Origin: Petrotoga sp. 9PW.55.5.1
Lineage (GTDB): Bacteria > Thermotogota > Thermotogae > Petrotogales > Petrotogaceae
Direction of reading: 5' to 3'
NCBI RefSeq assembly: GCF_003265365.1
Contig: NZ_AUPM01000056.1
Span: 1-61,564 of the forward strand
DNA length: 61,564 nt
Below the pieces are notes generated by a model, which saw only the letters and a program-made list of their open reading frames with translations, ran no database searches and was not told the origin of the DNA. The number at the start of each line of letters is the position of its first letter. Position 1 is the first letter of the stretch. A program made the translations under genes and the position numbers. Below, piece after piece: positions 47,285-56,600 of this stretch.

Positions 47285-47314
47285 ATTAATGGGGAGCACA
47301 GGCTCCCCATTAAT
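47285..47314 (+). other. Intercistronic RNA hairpin after rhaS
   Basis: Perfect 13-bp stem ATTAATGGGGAGC / GCTCCCCATTAAT with loop ACAG and no U-run. It covers the whole gap between rhaS and the ribosome binding site of rhaT, probably protecting the rhaS mRNA. Confidence 0.75.
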
Positions 47315-47333
47315 GAAAAAGGGAGGAATAATC

Positions 47334-48824
47334 TTGGCATTACTAGAAATGAAAAATATCAAAAAAAGTTATGGAGGAGTTAAGGCCTTAAAAGGTATTG
47401 AATTTTCTTTAGAAAGAAGGGAATGTCATGCTTTAGTTGGAGAAAATGGAGCTGGGAAATCTACATTAATAAAATGTCTTACAGGAGCTACTAAAATGGA
47501 TTCTGGAAAAATAATATTAGAAGGAAAGGAAATTGTTTTAAATTCTCCTAGGGATGGATTAGAAAATGGGATAAATGCTGTTTATCAAGAACCAATGATT
47601 TATCCCCAACTTAGTGTAGTAGAAAATCTTTTTATTGGTAAAGAGTTAAGAAATGTTGATGGTTCAATAAATTGGAAAATTGAAAAAAGAAGAGCTTTAG
47701 AACTTTTAAGAAGAGTGGGAATAAAAGAAAACATATTAGACTATCCTATGGAAGAGTTGTCAACAGCTTTTCAGCAATTAGTATTAATAGCAAAGGCACT
47801 TTTGTTTACTGCAAAAATAATAATTTTCGATGAACCTACTGCTATACTTACTGAGCAAGAAACTTCTAGACTTTTTAATATAATTATAGATTTAAAAAAC
47901 CAGGGTTTAGGAATTATTTATATTAGTCATAGGTTGGAAGAGTTAGAAGTTATCGCAGATAGAATAACTATTATGAGAGACGGGGAAGTAAAAGGGACTT
48001 TTTTACAGAGAGAAATAAATAGAGATAAAATTATAGAATTAATGGCTGGCAAACATATTTTGGAAAAGAAGAAAAAAGAAAAATCTATAGGGAGGACCGT
48101 TTTAGAAGTAAAAAATTATAGTAAAGAGAAATTATTCAAAAATATAACTTTCGACTTAAAAGAAGGTGAAATATTAGGCTTTTCTGGTTTAGTTGGAGCG
48201 GGTAGAAGTGAATTAATGCAGGCAATTTTTGGAATTATCCATCCAGAAGAAGGAGAGCTCTTTTTTCAAAATAAACCTACAGAAATACTTGACCCAGAAC
48301 ATGCAGTTAAGATGGGAATAGCTTATTTACCTGAAGATAGAAGCTCTCAAGGACTTTTCTTGAATTTCAGTATTATAGAAAATATTAGAATAAGCATATT
48401 AGATCGTTTCAAAAAAAGTTTTGGTTTTATAGACGAAGAAAGTAGCTTTAATTTAGCCAATAATTACTTAAAATTATTAGAAATAAAAGCTCCCTCTGTT
48501 TTTACAAAGGTAAAAAATTTAAGCGGAGGTAATCAACAAAAGGTATTACTTTCTAAGTGGTTAGCTGTAAATCCGAGAATTTTGATTCTTGATGAACCAA
48601 CTAGAGGTGTAGATGTTGCAGTTAAAGCGGAGATTCACGATTTAATTATTAATTTATCGCTCCAAGGTATGCCAATAATTGTCGTATCTTCAGAATTACC
48701 TGAAATTTTGAAATTAAGTGATAGAGTAATCGTAATGCATGAAGGAGAGGTCACCGGTGTATTTGAAAAAGAAGAAATAAACGAAAAAAATTTGATCAAA
48801 GCTGGAATTGGTGAAAATACATAG
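47334..48824 (+). CDS. rhaT: Rhamnose ABC transporter ATPase, two-domain
   Basis: 496 residues from TTG 47334 after GGGAGG; an earlier ATG at 47289 lies inside the hairpin. Domain 1: GENGAGKST, IIIFDEPTAILTEQET, YISHRLEEL. Domain 2: GLVGAGRSE, YLPEDRSSQGLFL, LSGGNQQKVLLSKWL, LDEPTRGVDVAVK. The symbol follows the Rhizobium rhaSTPQ importer and not the E. coli rhamnose symporter RhaT. Confidence 0.92.
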   Translation: MALLEMKNIKKSYGGVKALKGIEFSLERRECHALVGENGAGKSTLIKCLTGATKMDSGKIILEGKEIVLNSPRDGLENGINAVYQEPMIYPQLSVVENLFIGKELRNVDGSINWKIEKRRALELLRRVGIKENILDYPMEELSTAFQQLVLIAKALLFTAKIIIFDEPTAILTEQETSRLFNIIIDLKNQGLGIIYISHRLEELEVIADRITIMRDGEVKGTFLQREINRDKIIELMAGKHILEKKKKEKSIGRTVLEVKNYSKEKLFKNITFDLKEGEILGFSGLVGAGRSELMQAIFGIIHPEEGELFFQNKPTEILDPEHAVKMGIAYLPEDRSSQGLFLNFSIIENIRISILDRFKKSFGFIDEESSFNLANNYLKLLEIKAPSVFTKVKNLSGGNQQKVLLSKWLAVNPRILILDEPTRGVDVAVKAEIHDLIINLSLQGMPIIVVSSELPEILKLSDRVIVMHEGEVTGVFEKEEINEKNLIKAGIGENT

Positions 48825-48843
48825 GTGGAGAGGTGAAATAATA

Positions 48844-49791
48844 ATGATAAAAATAAAAAGAATTATAAAAACTCGAGAATTTATTATTTTATGTACTATA
48901 TTATTACTAACTTTTTTTATCAGCTTATATTCAAAATCTTTTCTTCGACTAGAGAATATAAAAAATATTTTTATGCAAGTTTCTAGTGTTGCAATTAGTG
49001 CTATAGGTATGACTTTTATTATTATTACTGGTGGAATTGATGTTTCGGCGGGTTCAATTTTTGGTTTAAGTGCCTTAACAATGGCAAAATTAGCAACTTC
49101 TGGGATTAACCCAATTGTATCTTTAATTTTAGGAGCTCTTGTTGGTACTTTATTGGGTTTACTTAATGGTATTTTAATTAGCAAAATACATATTTCTCCT
49201 ATAATTGTAACTTTAGGAACTATGAGTTTATGGAGAACTATGATTTTTTTTATTTCTGGAGGAAGATGGATTCTAGGAATACCTTCTGAGGCTTTATTTT
49301 TTGGAACAGGTACTATAGGGGATTTTCCCTTTCCAATATTTTTAATGATTATATTTGTAATATTTTTCTCATATTTTAGCGTCAAAAGACCTTTCGCCAG
49401 GTATATTTATGCTTATGGAAATAACCCGGAATTTCTAAGAATATCTGGTATAAATACTAGCAATGTTCTATTGTTTACATATACTTTGGCAGGCTTTATG
49501 TATGCAATCTCAGCATTTATAGTTGTTGGTAGGACGGGTATAGTTCAAGCAAATATAGGAACTGGTTATGAACTGCAGGTAATAGCTGCTGTAGTTTTGG
49601 GGGGGACAAGTATAACCGGAGGTAAAGGAACAATAATTGGTAGTTTTTTAGGAGCTACTATGATAGCCGTAATTAGCAATGGTTTAATTATGTTGAATGT
49701 ACCTGCATTATTAGAAAATTTGATCTTAGGAATATTGATATTAGTTTCTGTTATTGCGGATATTTTAAGTAATAGAGGTGAAACCAAATGA
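48844..49791 (+). CDS. rhaP: Rhamnose ABC transporter permease 1
   Basis: 315 residues from ATG 48844 (GAGAGGTGA upstream). RbsC-type permease with IIITGGIDVSAGSIFGLSAL and ELQVIAAVVLGGTSITGGKG. It ends in a 4-base overlap with a second permease gene. Two different permeases indicate a heterodimeric channel as in RhaP/RhaQ and AI-2 importers. Confidence 0.92.
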   Translation: MIKIKRIIKTREFIILCTILLLTFFISLYSKSFLRLENIKNIFMQVSSVAISAIGMTFIIITGGIDVSAGSIFGLSALTMAKLATSGINPIVSLILGALVGTLLGLLNGILISKIHISPIIVTLGTMSLWRTMIFFISGGRWILGIPSEALFFGTGTIGDFPFPIFLMIIFVIFFSYFSVKRPFARYIYAYGNNPEFLRISGINTSNVLLFTYTLAGFMYAISAFIVVGRTGIVQANIGTGYELQVIAAVVLGGTSITGGKGTIIGSFLGATMIAVISNGLIMLNVPALLENLILGILILVSVIADILSNRGETK

Positions 49792-50771
49792 AAAATAATA
49801 TAGGAGTTATAGTTAGAGATAGAAATTTTATTTTATTGATGATTTTTATGGGAATATTTATTTATTTTACTTTTACCACAAGTGATTTTTTCAGTTATTA
49901 TAATATTGTTAATTTAACAAAATATGGTGTAGAAATAGGATTACTTGCTTTAGCTGAAACTTTAATAATAATATCAGGAAAAGGTGGAATTGATTTATCA
50001 ATAGGTTCCATTTTAAGTCTAAGTGCGATGACAATTGGGGTTTTATCCGGAAATATTGGTTTAAATATATGGATAGCTGCAATTATTGGTGTGGGCGTGG
50101 CAACATTGGCAGGGTTATTTAATGGAATAGCGGTATCTTTAATAAGAATCCCCCCTTTATTAGTAACTTTATCAACAATGTATATATATGATTCTTTAGC
50201 ATTACTTATATCTATGGATAAATATGGGAATGCTATGCCCGTTTCTAATTTTCCAGAAAGTTATTTTTTCATTGGACAATATGAAATATTAAATATACCA
50301 ATTCAAATATTTATTATTTTTATTCCTATAGTAATAATTCTTCATCTTCTTTTGTCAAAAACGATTTATGGAAAACATTTGTATGCAATTGGGTTAAATG
50401 ATAAAGTTGCAAGATTTTCTGGGCTCCCTAATAATAAAGTGAGAATATTAGCATACACTATAGGGGGGTTTTTAGCCGGTATAGCTGCATTAACAATGAC
50501 TTCTAGAATAGGAAGTGCTCGTCCAGATTTAGGTGCTAACCTAAATTTAAGAGCGATAACTATTGCTGTACTCGGAGGTACTAGTATAACTGGTGGCCAA
50601 GGTACAATAATAGGAACCGTTATTGCAATAGTACTAATAACTTTTTTAAATAACGGATTGCAACTCTCCGGAGTAAATCCGATATGGCAAGATGGAATAT
50701 TAGGTATAATCCTTATTGCAAGTGCAATTATTAATTTTATTGTTTATAGAACAAATAGTTCAAGAAGTTAA
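49788..50771 (+). CDS. rhaQ: Rhamnose ABC transporter permease 2
   Basis: 327 residues. ISGKGGIDLSIGSILSLSAM (with an inserted lysine-glycine compared with permease 1) and LNLRAITIAVLGGTSITGGQ define the family. ATGA overlap with rhaP. After it the operon is interrupted by a transposase remnant. Confidence 0.92.
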   Translation: MKNNIGVIVRDRNFILLMIFMGIFIYFTFTTSDFFSYYNIVNLTKYGVEIGLLALAETLIIISGKGGIDLSIGSILSLSAMTIGVLSGNIGLNIWIAAIIGVGVATLAGLFNGIAVSLIRIPPLLVTLSTMYIYDSLALLISMDKYGNAMPVSNFPESYFFIGQYEILNIPIQIFIIFIPIVIILHLLLSKTIYGKHLYAIGLNDKVARFSGLPNNKVRILAYTIGGFLAGIAALTMTSRIGSARPDLGANLNLRAITIAVLGGTSITGGQGTIIGTVIAIVLITFLNNGLQLSGVNPIWQDGILGIILIASAIINFIVYRTNSSRS

Positions 50772-50929
50772 CTAGTTAAATTTTATTTATATTACATGAA
50801 TAATATAAAAAAGTTAAAACATCATTCAGCAACAATTATAATACCCACTTCAGAAATAGCAAAAATAGTTGTTAAGCTGTGGTAAAAAAGATTAAATAAA
50901 GGGAAAGAAGAACTAAAATGAAGAAGTCC
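50772..50929. other. Intergenic part before the transposase remnant
   Basis: A/T-rich sequence with no clear terminator after rhaQ and no gene. Short minus-strand frames here may be more of the decayed insertion sequence, but I cannot align them to a family. Confidence 0.3.
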
Positions 50930-51160
50930 TAAGAGGGATAAAAGCGGTAGACTCACTCTCCAAATGAACAAAGTCGTAAAGATCAGAAGAATCGTAAACG
51001 GCATCAACCAAGAAATTAAACCCAGAAAGATTCAAAAGTTCTTTAGCTTTATTTAGTAAAGGGAAAGCATAATTTTTATCGTGGTGGCTAGCAGGAGAAA
51101 CAACGCTAAACAGGGGGACATTTAAAAAAGAAAGGGTATGAACCTTGTAACCAAGATTAG
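50930..51160 (-). pseudogene. Fragment of a DDE transposase (IS4/IS1182-like)
   Basis: On the minus strand about 75 residues read like a transposase core: GYKVHTLSFLNVPLFSVV, SPASHHDKNYAFPLL, and FLVDAVYDSSDLYDFVH with an aspartate typical of the second DDE residue. It has no start, breaks off after AFIPL, and ends directly before the dhaK ribosome binding site. It is an insertion sequence relic between the importer and dhaK genes. Confidence 0.6.
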
Positions 51161-51183
51161 AAAGAAAGGAGGTATTTTTTTGT

Positions 51184-52182
51184 ATGAAAAAAATCATTAA
51201 TAATCCTGACAATGTAGTTAACGATCAAGTTGAAGGGTTTATAAAATGTCATCAAGAAATAATTGAGAAAACTACAAATCCAAGGGTATTAAAATATAAC
51301 AAATCTCCAGTTTCAGGGAAGGTAGGCATTGTAACAGGGGGAGGTTCTGGTCATTTACCAGCGTTTATTGGGTATATAGGAGAAAATATGGTGGATGCTG
51401 TTGCCATAGGAGAGATTTTTTCTTCTCCTACTCCTCAAGCTTTTCTTGACGCGATAATTGCTTCAGAATCCGGCAAAGGAGTAGCATGTTTATTTGGTAA
51501 TTACGCAGGAGATAAAATGAATGTAAAACTTGCAATTAAAATGGCTAGGGCAAAAGGAATAGAAGTAAGAACTGTCGTAGCAAATGATGATGTTTCTTCT
51601 GCTCCAAAAGAGAAAAAAGAAAGGCGAAGAGGTGGAGGTGGAGAAATATTAATGTGGAAAATAGCTGGGGCAAAGTCTTCAGAGGGGGGAATATTGGATG
51701 AAGTAATAGATGTGGCACAAAAAACAGTTGATAATATGAGAAGTATTGGTGTAGGGTTATTTCCCTGTACAATTCCTGCATTCGGAAAACCCAATTTTGA
51801 GATAGAAGAAGGAAAGATGGAAATAGGAATAGGGCATCATGGGGAAAAAGGATTAGAAATAATGGATTTAAAGCCTTCTAAAGTTATTGCAAATATTATG
51901 TTAGATAAAATACTCCCTGATTTACCTTTTATTGAAGGAAATGAGGTAGTAGTTATGCTTTCAGGTTTAGGTGCCACACCTGTTGAAGAGTTATATATTT
52001 TATATAGCAATATATATAATGAATTAAAGGACAAAAAAATAGTTGTTTATAAATCTTATGTTGGGAATTTTTACACTTCGCTTGATATGGGAGGAGCTTT
52101 CTTAACGTTGCTTAAATTGGATGAAGAATTGAAAAGATTAGTCGATGTGAATGCATATAGTGTGGGGCTAAAACAATTTTAA
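51184..52182 (+). CDS. dhaK: Dihydroxyacetone kinase subunit DhaK-like
   Basis: 332 residues. GGGSGH (52-57; H57 equals the E. coli catalytic histidine), NYAGDKMN (D110) and IGIGHHGEKG with H219, the residue that binds the ketone covalently in E. coli DhaK. The usual GGGSGHEP has leucine instead of glutamate. ATG follows AAAGGAGG. Paired with dhaL and without a PTS DhaM in the window. ATP-dependent DhaK-DhaL pairs also act on erythrulose and other short ketoses, so the substrate is open. Confidence 0.9.
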   Translation: MKKIINNPDNVVNDQVEGFIKCHQEIIEKTTNPRVLKYNKSPVSGKVGIVTGGGSGHLPAFIGYIGENMVDAVAIGEIFSSPTPQAFLDAIIASESGKGVACLFGNYAGDKMNVKLAIKMARAKGIEVRTVVANDDVSSAPKEKKERRRGGGGEILMWKIAGAKSSEGGILDEVIDVAQKTVDNMRSIGVGLFPCTIPAFGKPNFEIEEGKMEIGIGHHGEKGLEIMDLKPSKVIANIMLDKILPDLPFIEGNEVVVMLSGLGATPVEELYILYSNIYNELKDKKIVVYKSYVGNFYTSLDMGGAFLTLLKLDEELKRLVDVNAYSVGLKQF

Positions 52183-52196
52183 GCCAGGAGGAAATT

Positions 52197-52856
52197 ATGA
52201 AAGAATCATTTAAGAATGAAAGAGGAAAAATAATTGTTGAAAATATGGTAAAAATTATTCAAGATAATAAAAATCATTTGAGTGAAATAGATGCTCAGTT
52301 AGGTGATGGAGATCATGGTATAAATATGAATAAAGGGTTTTCTATCTGTTATGATAGAATAAAAGATAAACAATTAGGGTTTTCCGAATCTTTAGAGGTT
52401 TTAGGAAATGTTTTACTAAATGAAATAGGTGGTTCGATGGGACCGTTGTATGGAGTGTTTTTTCTTGAAATGGCTGAAGTTATAAAAAGTAAAGAAGTTA
52501 TTGATAAATTTGATTTTTCAAAAATGTTGCATAAAGCTTTAGAAGGGATTAAAGAGCTAACTGATGCTAAAATTGGAGATAAAACATTGTTAGATACCCT
52601 GATTCCATCGATAGAGGCTTTTGATAGAACTATAAATAACAATGGAAGTTTTGTGGAAGCTTTGAATGATTTAATAGAATCAGCAGAAAAGGGTAAGGAT
52701 TCAACAAGAGATCTGATATCCAAATATGGCAGAGGAAATAGATTGGGAGAAGCTTCAAAAAACATTTTAGATGCAGGAGCTGTGTCTTGTTATCTCATAT
52801 TGAAATCAATGTCAGGTTCTATAAAAAACTTACTTGAAAGTTCCTCTTATTTATAA
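52197..52856 (+). CDS. dhaL: Dihydroxyacetone kinase subunit DhaL-like (nucleotide-binding)
   Basis: 219 residues. The magnesium-nucleotide site is IDAQLGDGDHGINM with D32, D37 and D39 matching the three metal aspartates of DhaL. GGSMGPLYGVFF and DAGAVS are further family blocks. It follows dhaK by 14 bases (AGGAGG). With no DhaM gene visible, phosphate may come from ATP directly or from a DhaM encoded elsewhere. Confidence 0.9.
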   Translation: MKESFKNERGKIIVENMVKIIQDNKNHLSEIDAQLGDGDHGINMNKGFSICYDRIKDKQLGFSESLEVLGNVLLNEIGGSMGPLYGVFFLEMAEVIKSKEVIDKFDFSKMLHKALEGIKELTDAKIGDKTLLDTLIPSIEAFDRTINNNGSFVEALNDLIESAEKGKDSTRDLISKYGRGNRLGEASKNILDAGAVSCYLILKSMSGSIKNLLESSSYL

Positions 52857-52880
52857 GAGATCTTAAAAATAACATAGGAC

Positions 52881-52903
52881 TTTAGAAATGAAACATTTCT
52901 AAA
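52881..52903 (+). promoter_or_regulatory. Inverted repeat TTTAGAAATG / CATTTCTAAA
   Basis: Arms of 10 bp are separated by AAA. Each arm contains the half-site TTTAGAAAT found in motifs A-C, so it may be a variant operator for the decayed glycosidase, or a hairpin after dhaL. There is no U-run. Confidence 0.4.
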
Positions 52904-52929
52904 AATAAATGTTTAAATTTAAAATGGTT

Positions 52930-53032
52930 AAACTACCCCGTCTGTTACCACACCCTGGCTGTGACAAAGAGCGTCGCATCTACCCCTCTCAAGAGGGGAA
53001 TTTCTATTACATTTAGCTTCGTAGAAGGGGAA
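52930..53032 (-). repeat. Dispersed hairpin-rich repeat, copy R3 (degraded)
   Basis: Contains ACTACCCCGTCTG, ACCACACCCTG, CCCCTCTCAAGAGGGG and TTCGTAGAAGGGGAAT, all found in R2 but rearranged and partly mutated. Confidence 0.7.
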
Positions 53033-53167
53033 TGGCGCAGCCCAGTTCACATAAAAAATTCAAATCTGAAACATATATAAAATAGTAAATTTTAGAATTT
53101 TTAAAAACAGTGCAAGGCATAAAAAAAGAAACTAACAATATCATATCCAAAAAATGAAAGAAATTTA

Positions 53168-53777
53168 TCACGAGATTTATTTAAAAACCCATTAAGAATA
53201 TAAAGGAACACCTTTTTGGGCTCGGAACTCAAAATTAAATAAAGAAGATTTGATGGAACAAATTGAAAACTTTAAAATAATGGGGATCGGTGGTTTTCAT
53301 ATTCATTCACGAACTGGTATGACTGTTGATTATTTAAATGATGAGTTTAATTAAATTATTTAACCAAAGAGCAAAAGAAGAAGATATGCTGTGTTGGTTG
53401 TATGATGAAGATCGCTGAACTTAGGGTTTTGCAGGAGGATATGTTACAAAAGATGAACAATATAAGCAGCGTTTCCTTGTTTTTACACCTTTTGAAAAAG
53501 ATAAATTAAGGCAAGATAAAAAAAGAAGTTACAAAGGGAAAATTGCCTTTGCGCCTTATAAATAGAGTTAGGCAAAATAAGCAAAGGTAAGCACATTATT
53601 GATATAACAGCATATGGTAACAGGATAAACGCTTTTGGGACGGTTTATAATTGTGATGACGCGTATTTTTGGTTTGGACCAGATGCCTGGAGAACCACTG
53701 GAAACCAATGGTCATACGAGTACAGGCTTAAACCAATGGGAATTCTTATTTCTCCAAAAATTTATTGGATGAAATAA
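53168..53777 (+). pseudogene. Decayed glycoside hydrolase-like gene
   Basis: Reading across frames gives NPLRI, then YKGTPFWARNSKLNKEDLME, IMGIGGFHIHSRTGM and VDYLNDEFN, a stop, then MLCWLYDEDR, two stops, GFAGGYVTKDEQYKQRF, and in another frame DITAYGNRINAFGTVYNCDD and FGPDAWRTTGNQWSYEY to a final TAA. These blocks resemble the two ends of a large uncharacterised glycosidase family related to rhamnosidase-like enzymes (opening FW.NGKL, MGFGGFH.HSRTG). The catalytic middle is deleted and several stops and shifts are present. Loss of a rhamnoside- or glycoside-cleaving enzyme from the operon is a reasonable reading. Confidence 0.7.
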
Positions 53778-53811
53778 GTATCCAAATTTGAAAAAGGAGG
53801 AGGAAGAATAG

Positions 53812-55260
53812 ATGAGAAGATACAAACTTTTTATTGATGGTGAATTTTTAGAATCATCTTCAGGGGAAATGATTCAGGTTATAAACCCTGCAAATGAGGA
53901 AGTGATTTCCGAAGTCCCCCAAGCAACTGTGGATGAAACAAGAAAGGCCATCGACGCTGCACATCGGTCTCAAAAAAGATGGGAAAAATTGCCTGCTGTT
54001 GAGAGGGGAAAATATCTAAGAAAGATAGCAGAAGGTATTAGAAAAAATGCAAAATTATTAACCGAGACTCTAATGGAAGAGCAAGGCAAGGTTAGAAGTT
54101 TAGCTGAAACCGAAATAAACTTTACAGCAGATTATATTGATTATATGGCGGAGTGGGCAAGAAGAATAGAGGGAGAGATTATCCCTAGTGATAAACCCAA
54201 CGAAAATATTTATTTATACAGAGCACCGATAGGAGTAGTAGCTGGAATACTACCATGGAATTTTCCTTTCTTTCTTATAGCTAGAAAAATGGCTCCAGCT
54301 TTGATAACAGGAAATACCGTTGTCATTAAACCTAGCTCTGATACTCCAAACAATGCTTTTGAATTTGCCAAAATAGTTGCTGAAACTGACTTACCAAAAG
54401 GTGTATTCAACTTAATTACAGGAAGAGGATCGGTTGTTGGTGAAGAGTTGGCATCCAATCCCAAAGTTAGAATGGTTAGTTTCACTGGAAGCGTTGAAGC
54501 TGGCTCAAGAATAATGCAATTAGCTGCAAAAAATATAACGAAGGTTTCTTTAGAGTTGGGAGGAAAGGCTCCGGCTATAGTCATGGATGATGCTAACATA
54601 GACGATGCAGTTAAGTATATAAAACAATCAAGAGTTATAAATACGGGACAAGTATGTAACTGTGCAGAAAGAGTTTATGTACATGAAAAAGTTGCGGATG
54701 AATTTGTAGAAAAAATGACCAAAGCAATGCAAGATACCAAATACGGAGAACCCTTGAAATCAAATGACATAGAAATGGGTCCTTTGATAAACAAAAATGC
54801 CCTTGAATCTGTTAAAGGTTTTGTTGAAAGAGCGATAAAAGAGGGGGCTAAACTGTTAACTGGTGGAGAAGATGACAAATTTGAAAATGGATATTATTAT
54901 AAAGCAACGATGTTGGCTAATTGTACTCAAGATATGGAAATTATTCAAAAAGAAATTTTTGGTCCCGTTCTTCCAATTGTTACTTTCAAAGACCTTGATC
55001 AAGCAATTGAATATGCAAATGATTGTGAATATGGTTTGACATCTTCTATTTATACTCAGAATCTTGATGTTATGATGAGAGCAGCTAATGAAATAAAGTT
55101 TGGTGAAACCTACGTGAATAGGGAGAATTTCGAAGCCATGCAAGGATTTCATGCAGGCTGGAGAAAATCTGGAATAGGTGGAGACGATGGTAAACATGGT
55201 GTGGAAGAATTTTTAAATACACATGTACTATACATACAATACGACACTAACAAAAAATAA
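53812..55260 (+). CDS. aldA: Lactaldehyde dehydrogenase (aldehyde dehydrogenase A)
   Basis: 482 residues, very close in motifs to E. coli AldA: PWNFPFFLIARKMAPALITG, FTGSVEAGS, LELGGKAPAIVMDD with E248 as base, GQVCNCAERVYV with catalytic C282, and C-terminal YVNRENFEAMQGFHAGWRKS. It oxidises L-lactaldehyde from the RhaD reaction to L-lactate with NAD+. GGAGGAGG precedes the ATG. It opens a block of six tightly spaced genes. Confidence 0.93.
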   Translation: MRRYKLFIDGEFLESSSGEMIQVINPANEEVISEVPQATVDETRKAIDAAHRSQKRWEKLPAVERGKYLRKIAEGIRKNAKLLTETLMEEQGKVRSLAETEINFTADYIDYMAEWARRIEGEIIPSDKPNENIYLYRAPIGVVAGILPWNFPFFLIARKMAPALITGNTVVIKPSSDTPNNAFEFAKIVAETDLPKGVFNLITGRGSVVGEELASNPKVRMVSFTGSVEAGSRIMQLAAKNITKVSLELGGKAPAIVMDDANIDDAVKYIKQSRVINTGQVCNCAERVYVHEKVADEFVEKMTKAMQDTKYGEPLKSNDIEMGPLINKNALESVKGFVERAIKEGAKLLTGGEDDKFENGYYYKATMLANCTQDMEIIQKEIFGPVLPIVTFKDLDQAIEYANDCEYGLTSSIYTQNLDVMMRAANEIKFGETYVNRENFEAMQGFHAGWRKSGIGGDDGKHGVEEFLNTHVLYIQYDTNKK

Positions 55261-55277
55261 TTTTTTAGGAGAATTAT

Positions 55278-56600
55278 ATGAAAGTTATAATTCCATATGG
55301 AAAAAGTGAAAAAGAGGTAATTTTAGACGATAGGTTAAACATTAGAGTATTGAGGAAATCTAAAATAGAGGGGTTAAAGAATGTAAAGGATGTTATTAAA
55401 AAATCATTGGTTTCCCCTATCGGTACTCCTTCTCTTTACTCAATAGCGAAAGGGAAGAAGAATTGTTGTATAGTAATTTCTGATACTACAAGGCCTGTTC
55501 CTAATTATCTTCTTTTGCCCCCTATAATTAATACATTGAAATTAGCTGGAATGAAAGAAGAAAGTATAACCATCTTAATTGCTAACGGTTCCCATAACCC
55601 CGTTCCCGAAGATTTATTTGAAGAATTAGTAGGGGAAGAAGTACTTAAGTACAAGGTAAATATAATAAATCATGATGCATACGATGAAAATCATTTAAAA
55701 AATATCGGCAAAGTTTCTTTGGATTGCCCTGTAATAATAAATAAAAAATATTTAGAATCTGACTTAAAAATATGTACAGGTTTAATAGAACCTCATTTTA
55801 TGGCAGGATATTCTGGAGGAAGAAAGTCAATATGTCCAGGAATAGTTGGCATTGAGACTTTAAAAGTTTTTCATGGGGTAAAAGCTATGGGAGATCCCAA
55901 TTCAAAAAGTTGTCAGTTGGAAAATAATCCTGTCGACAAGATTGCTAAAGAAGTTGCGTTAATGACAGGTTGTGATTTTATTTTGAATGTTTCTTTAAAT
56001 GAAGAAAAAGAAATAACAGGGGTTTTCTCAGGGGACATTTTCAAGGCACATCAATTAGGGTGTAAACAGGTGGTTAATGGTTCCATTGTAGAGATCGAGG
56101 AACCAGTTGATATTGTAATTACATCAAACACAGGGTACCCACTTGACCAAAACTTTTATCAAACCGTAAAAGGCTTAGTAGAAGCATCACAAATATTGAA
56201 ACCTTCTGGCGTAATTATAATGGTTTCAGAGTGTAAAGCAGGTGTTGGTAAAGAAGAATTCAAAGAATTACTTTTGGAATTGAAAAAAGTAGGAATTAAT
56301 CAATTTTTGAAGAATCACAGTTCTTCAGGAACGTTCCAAAGTGATCAATGGGAAGTGCAGAAATTAATCGAGGTGTTGAAAAAAACGAATAATATATTGT
56401 TATTTTCTTCTCTGGAGGAAGAAGATTATAAATATACTTTTGCAAACAATATTAAAACATTGGAAGAAGGTTTAGAAAGAGCTTTAAAACTGAAAAGAGA
56501 TAATGCTAAGATAGCTGTAATTCCTGAAGGGCCATATGTTGTTGGAATGATAAAAAATCAAAAAGGAGATACATCAAATGGAAATATGCGTACTAATTAA
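55278..56600 (+). CDS. larA: LarA-family nickel-pincer lactate racemase
   Basis: 440 residues. H106 (ANGSHNP), H173 and K183 (IEPHFMAGYSGGRKS) and H199 (VFHGVK) fall at almost the same numbers as the catalytic H108, H174, K184 and H200 of Lactobacillus LarA; K184 carries the nickel-pincer nucleotide covalently. SDTTRPVP near 68 is also typical. It should interconvert L- and D-lactate, or a related 2-hydroxy acid. No larB, larC or larE cofactor genes are in the window. It follows aldA by 17 bases and overlaps etfB. Confidence 0.88.
   Translation: MKVIIPYGKSEKEVILDDRLNIRVLRKSKIEGLKNVKDVIKKSLVSPIGTPSLYSIAKGKKNCCIVISDTTRPVPNYLLLPPIINTLKLAGMKEESITILIANGSHNPVPEDLFEELVGEEVLKYKVNIINHDAYDENHLKNIGKVSLDCPVIINKKYLESDLKICTGLIEPHFMAGYSGGRKSICPGIVGIETLKVFHGVKAMGDPNSKSCQLENNPVDKIAKEVALMTGCDFILNVSLNEEKEITGVFSGDIFKAHQLGCKQVVNGSIVEIEEPVDIVITSNTGYPLDQNFYQTVKGLVEASQILKPSGVIIMVSECKAGVGKEEFKELLLELKKVGINQFLKNHSSSGTFQSDQWEVQKLIEVLKKTNNILLFSSLEEEDYKYTFANNIKTLEEGLERALKLKRDNAKIAVIPEGPYVVGMIKNQKGDTSNGNMRTN

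Larger units (their letters stand above)
52857..53167. other. Gap with an inverted repeat and dispersed repeat copy R3
   Basis: Between dhaL and the decayed glycosidase lie a perfect inverted repeat (52881-52903) and repeat R3 (52930-53032). The rest shows no gene. Confidence 0.45.

Noticed and set aside
50822-51007. 61-codon minus-strand frame overlapping the transposase relic
   Set aside because: Could be a further piece of the insertion sequence in another frame, but no transposase motif is visible, so I did not merge it.
53150-53810. Several short real genes in the dhaL-aldA gap
   Set aside because: The pieces match in order the two ends of one large glycosidase and are separated by stops and shifts, so a single pseudogene explains them.
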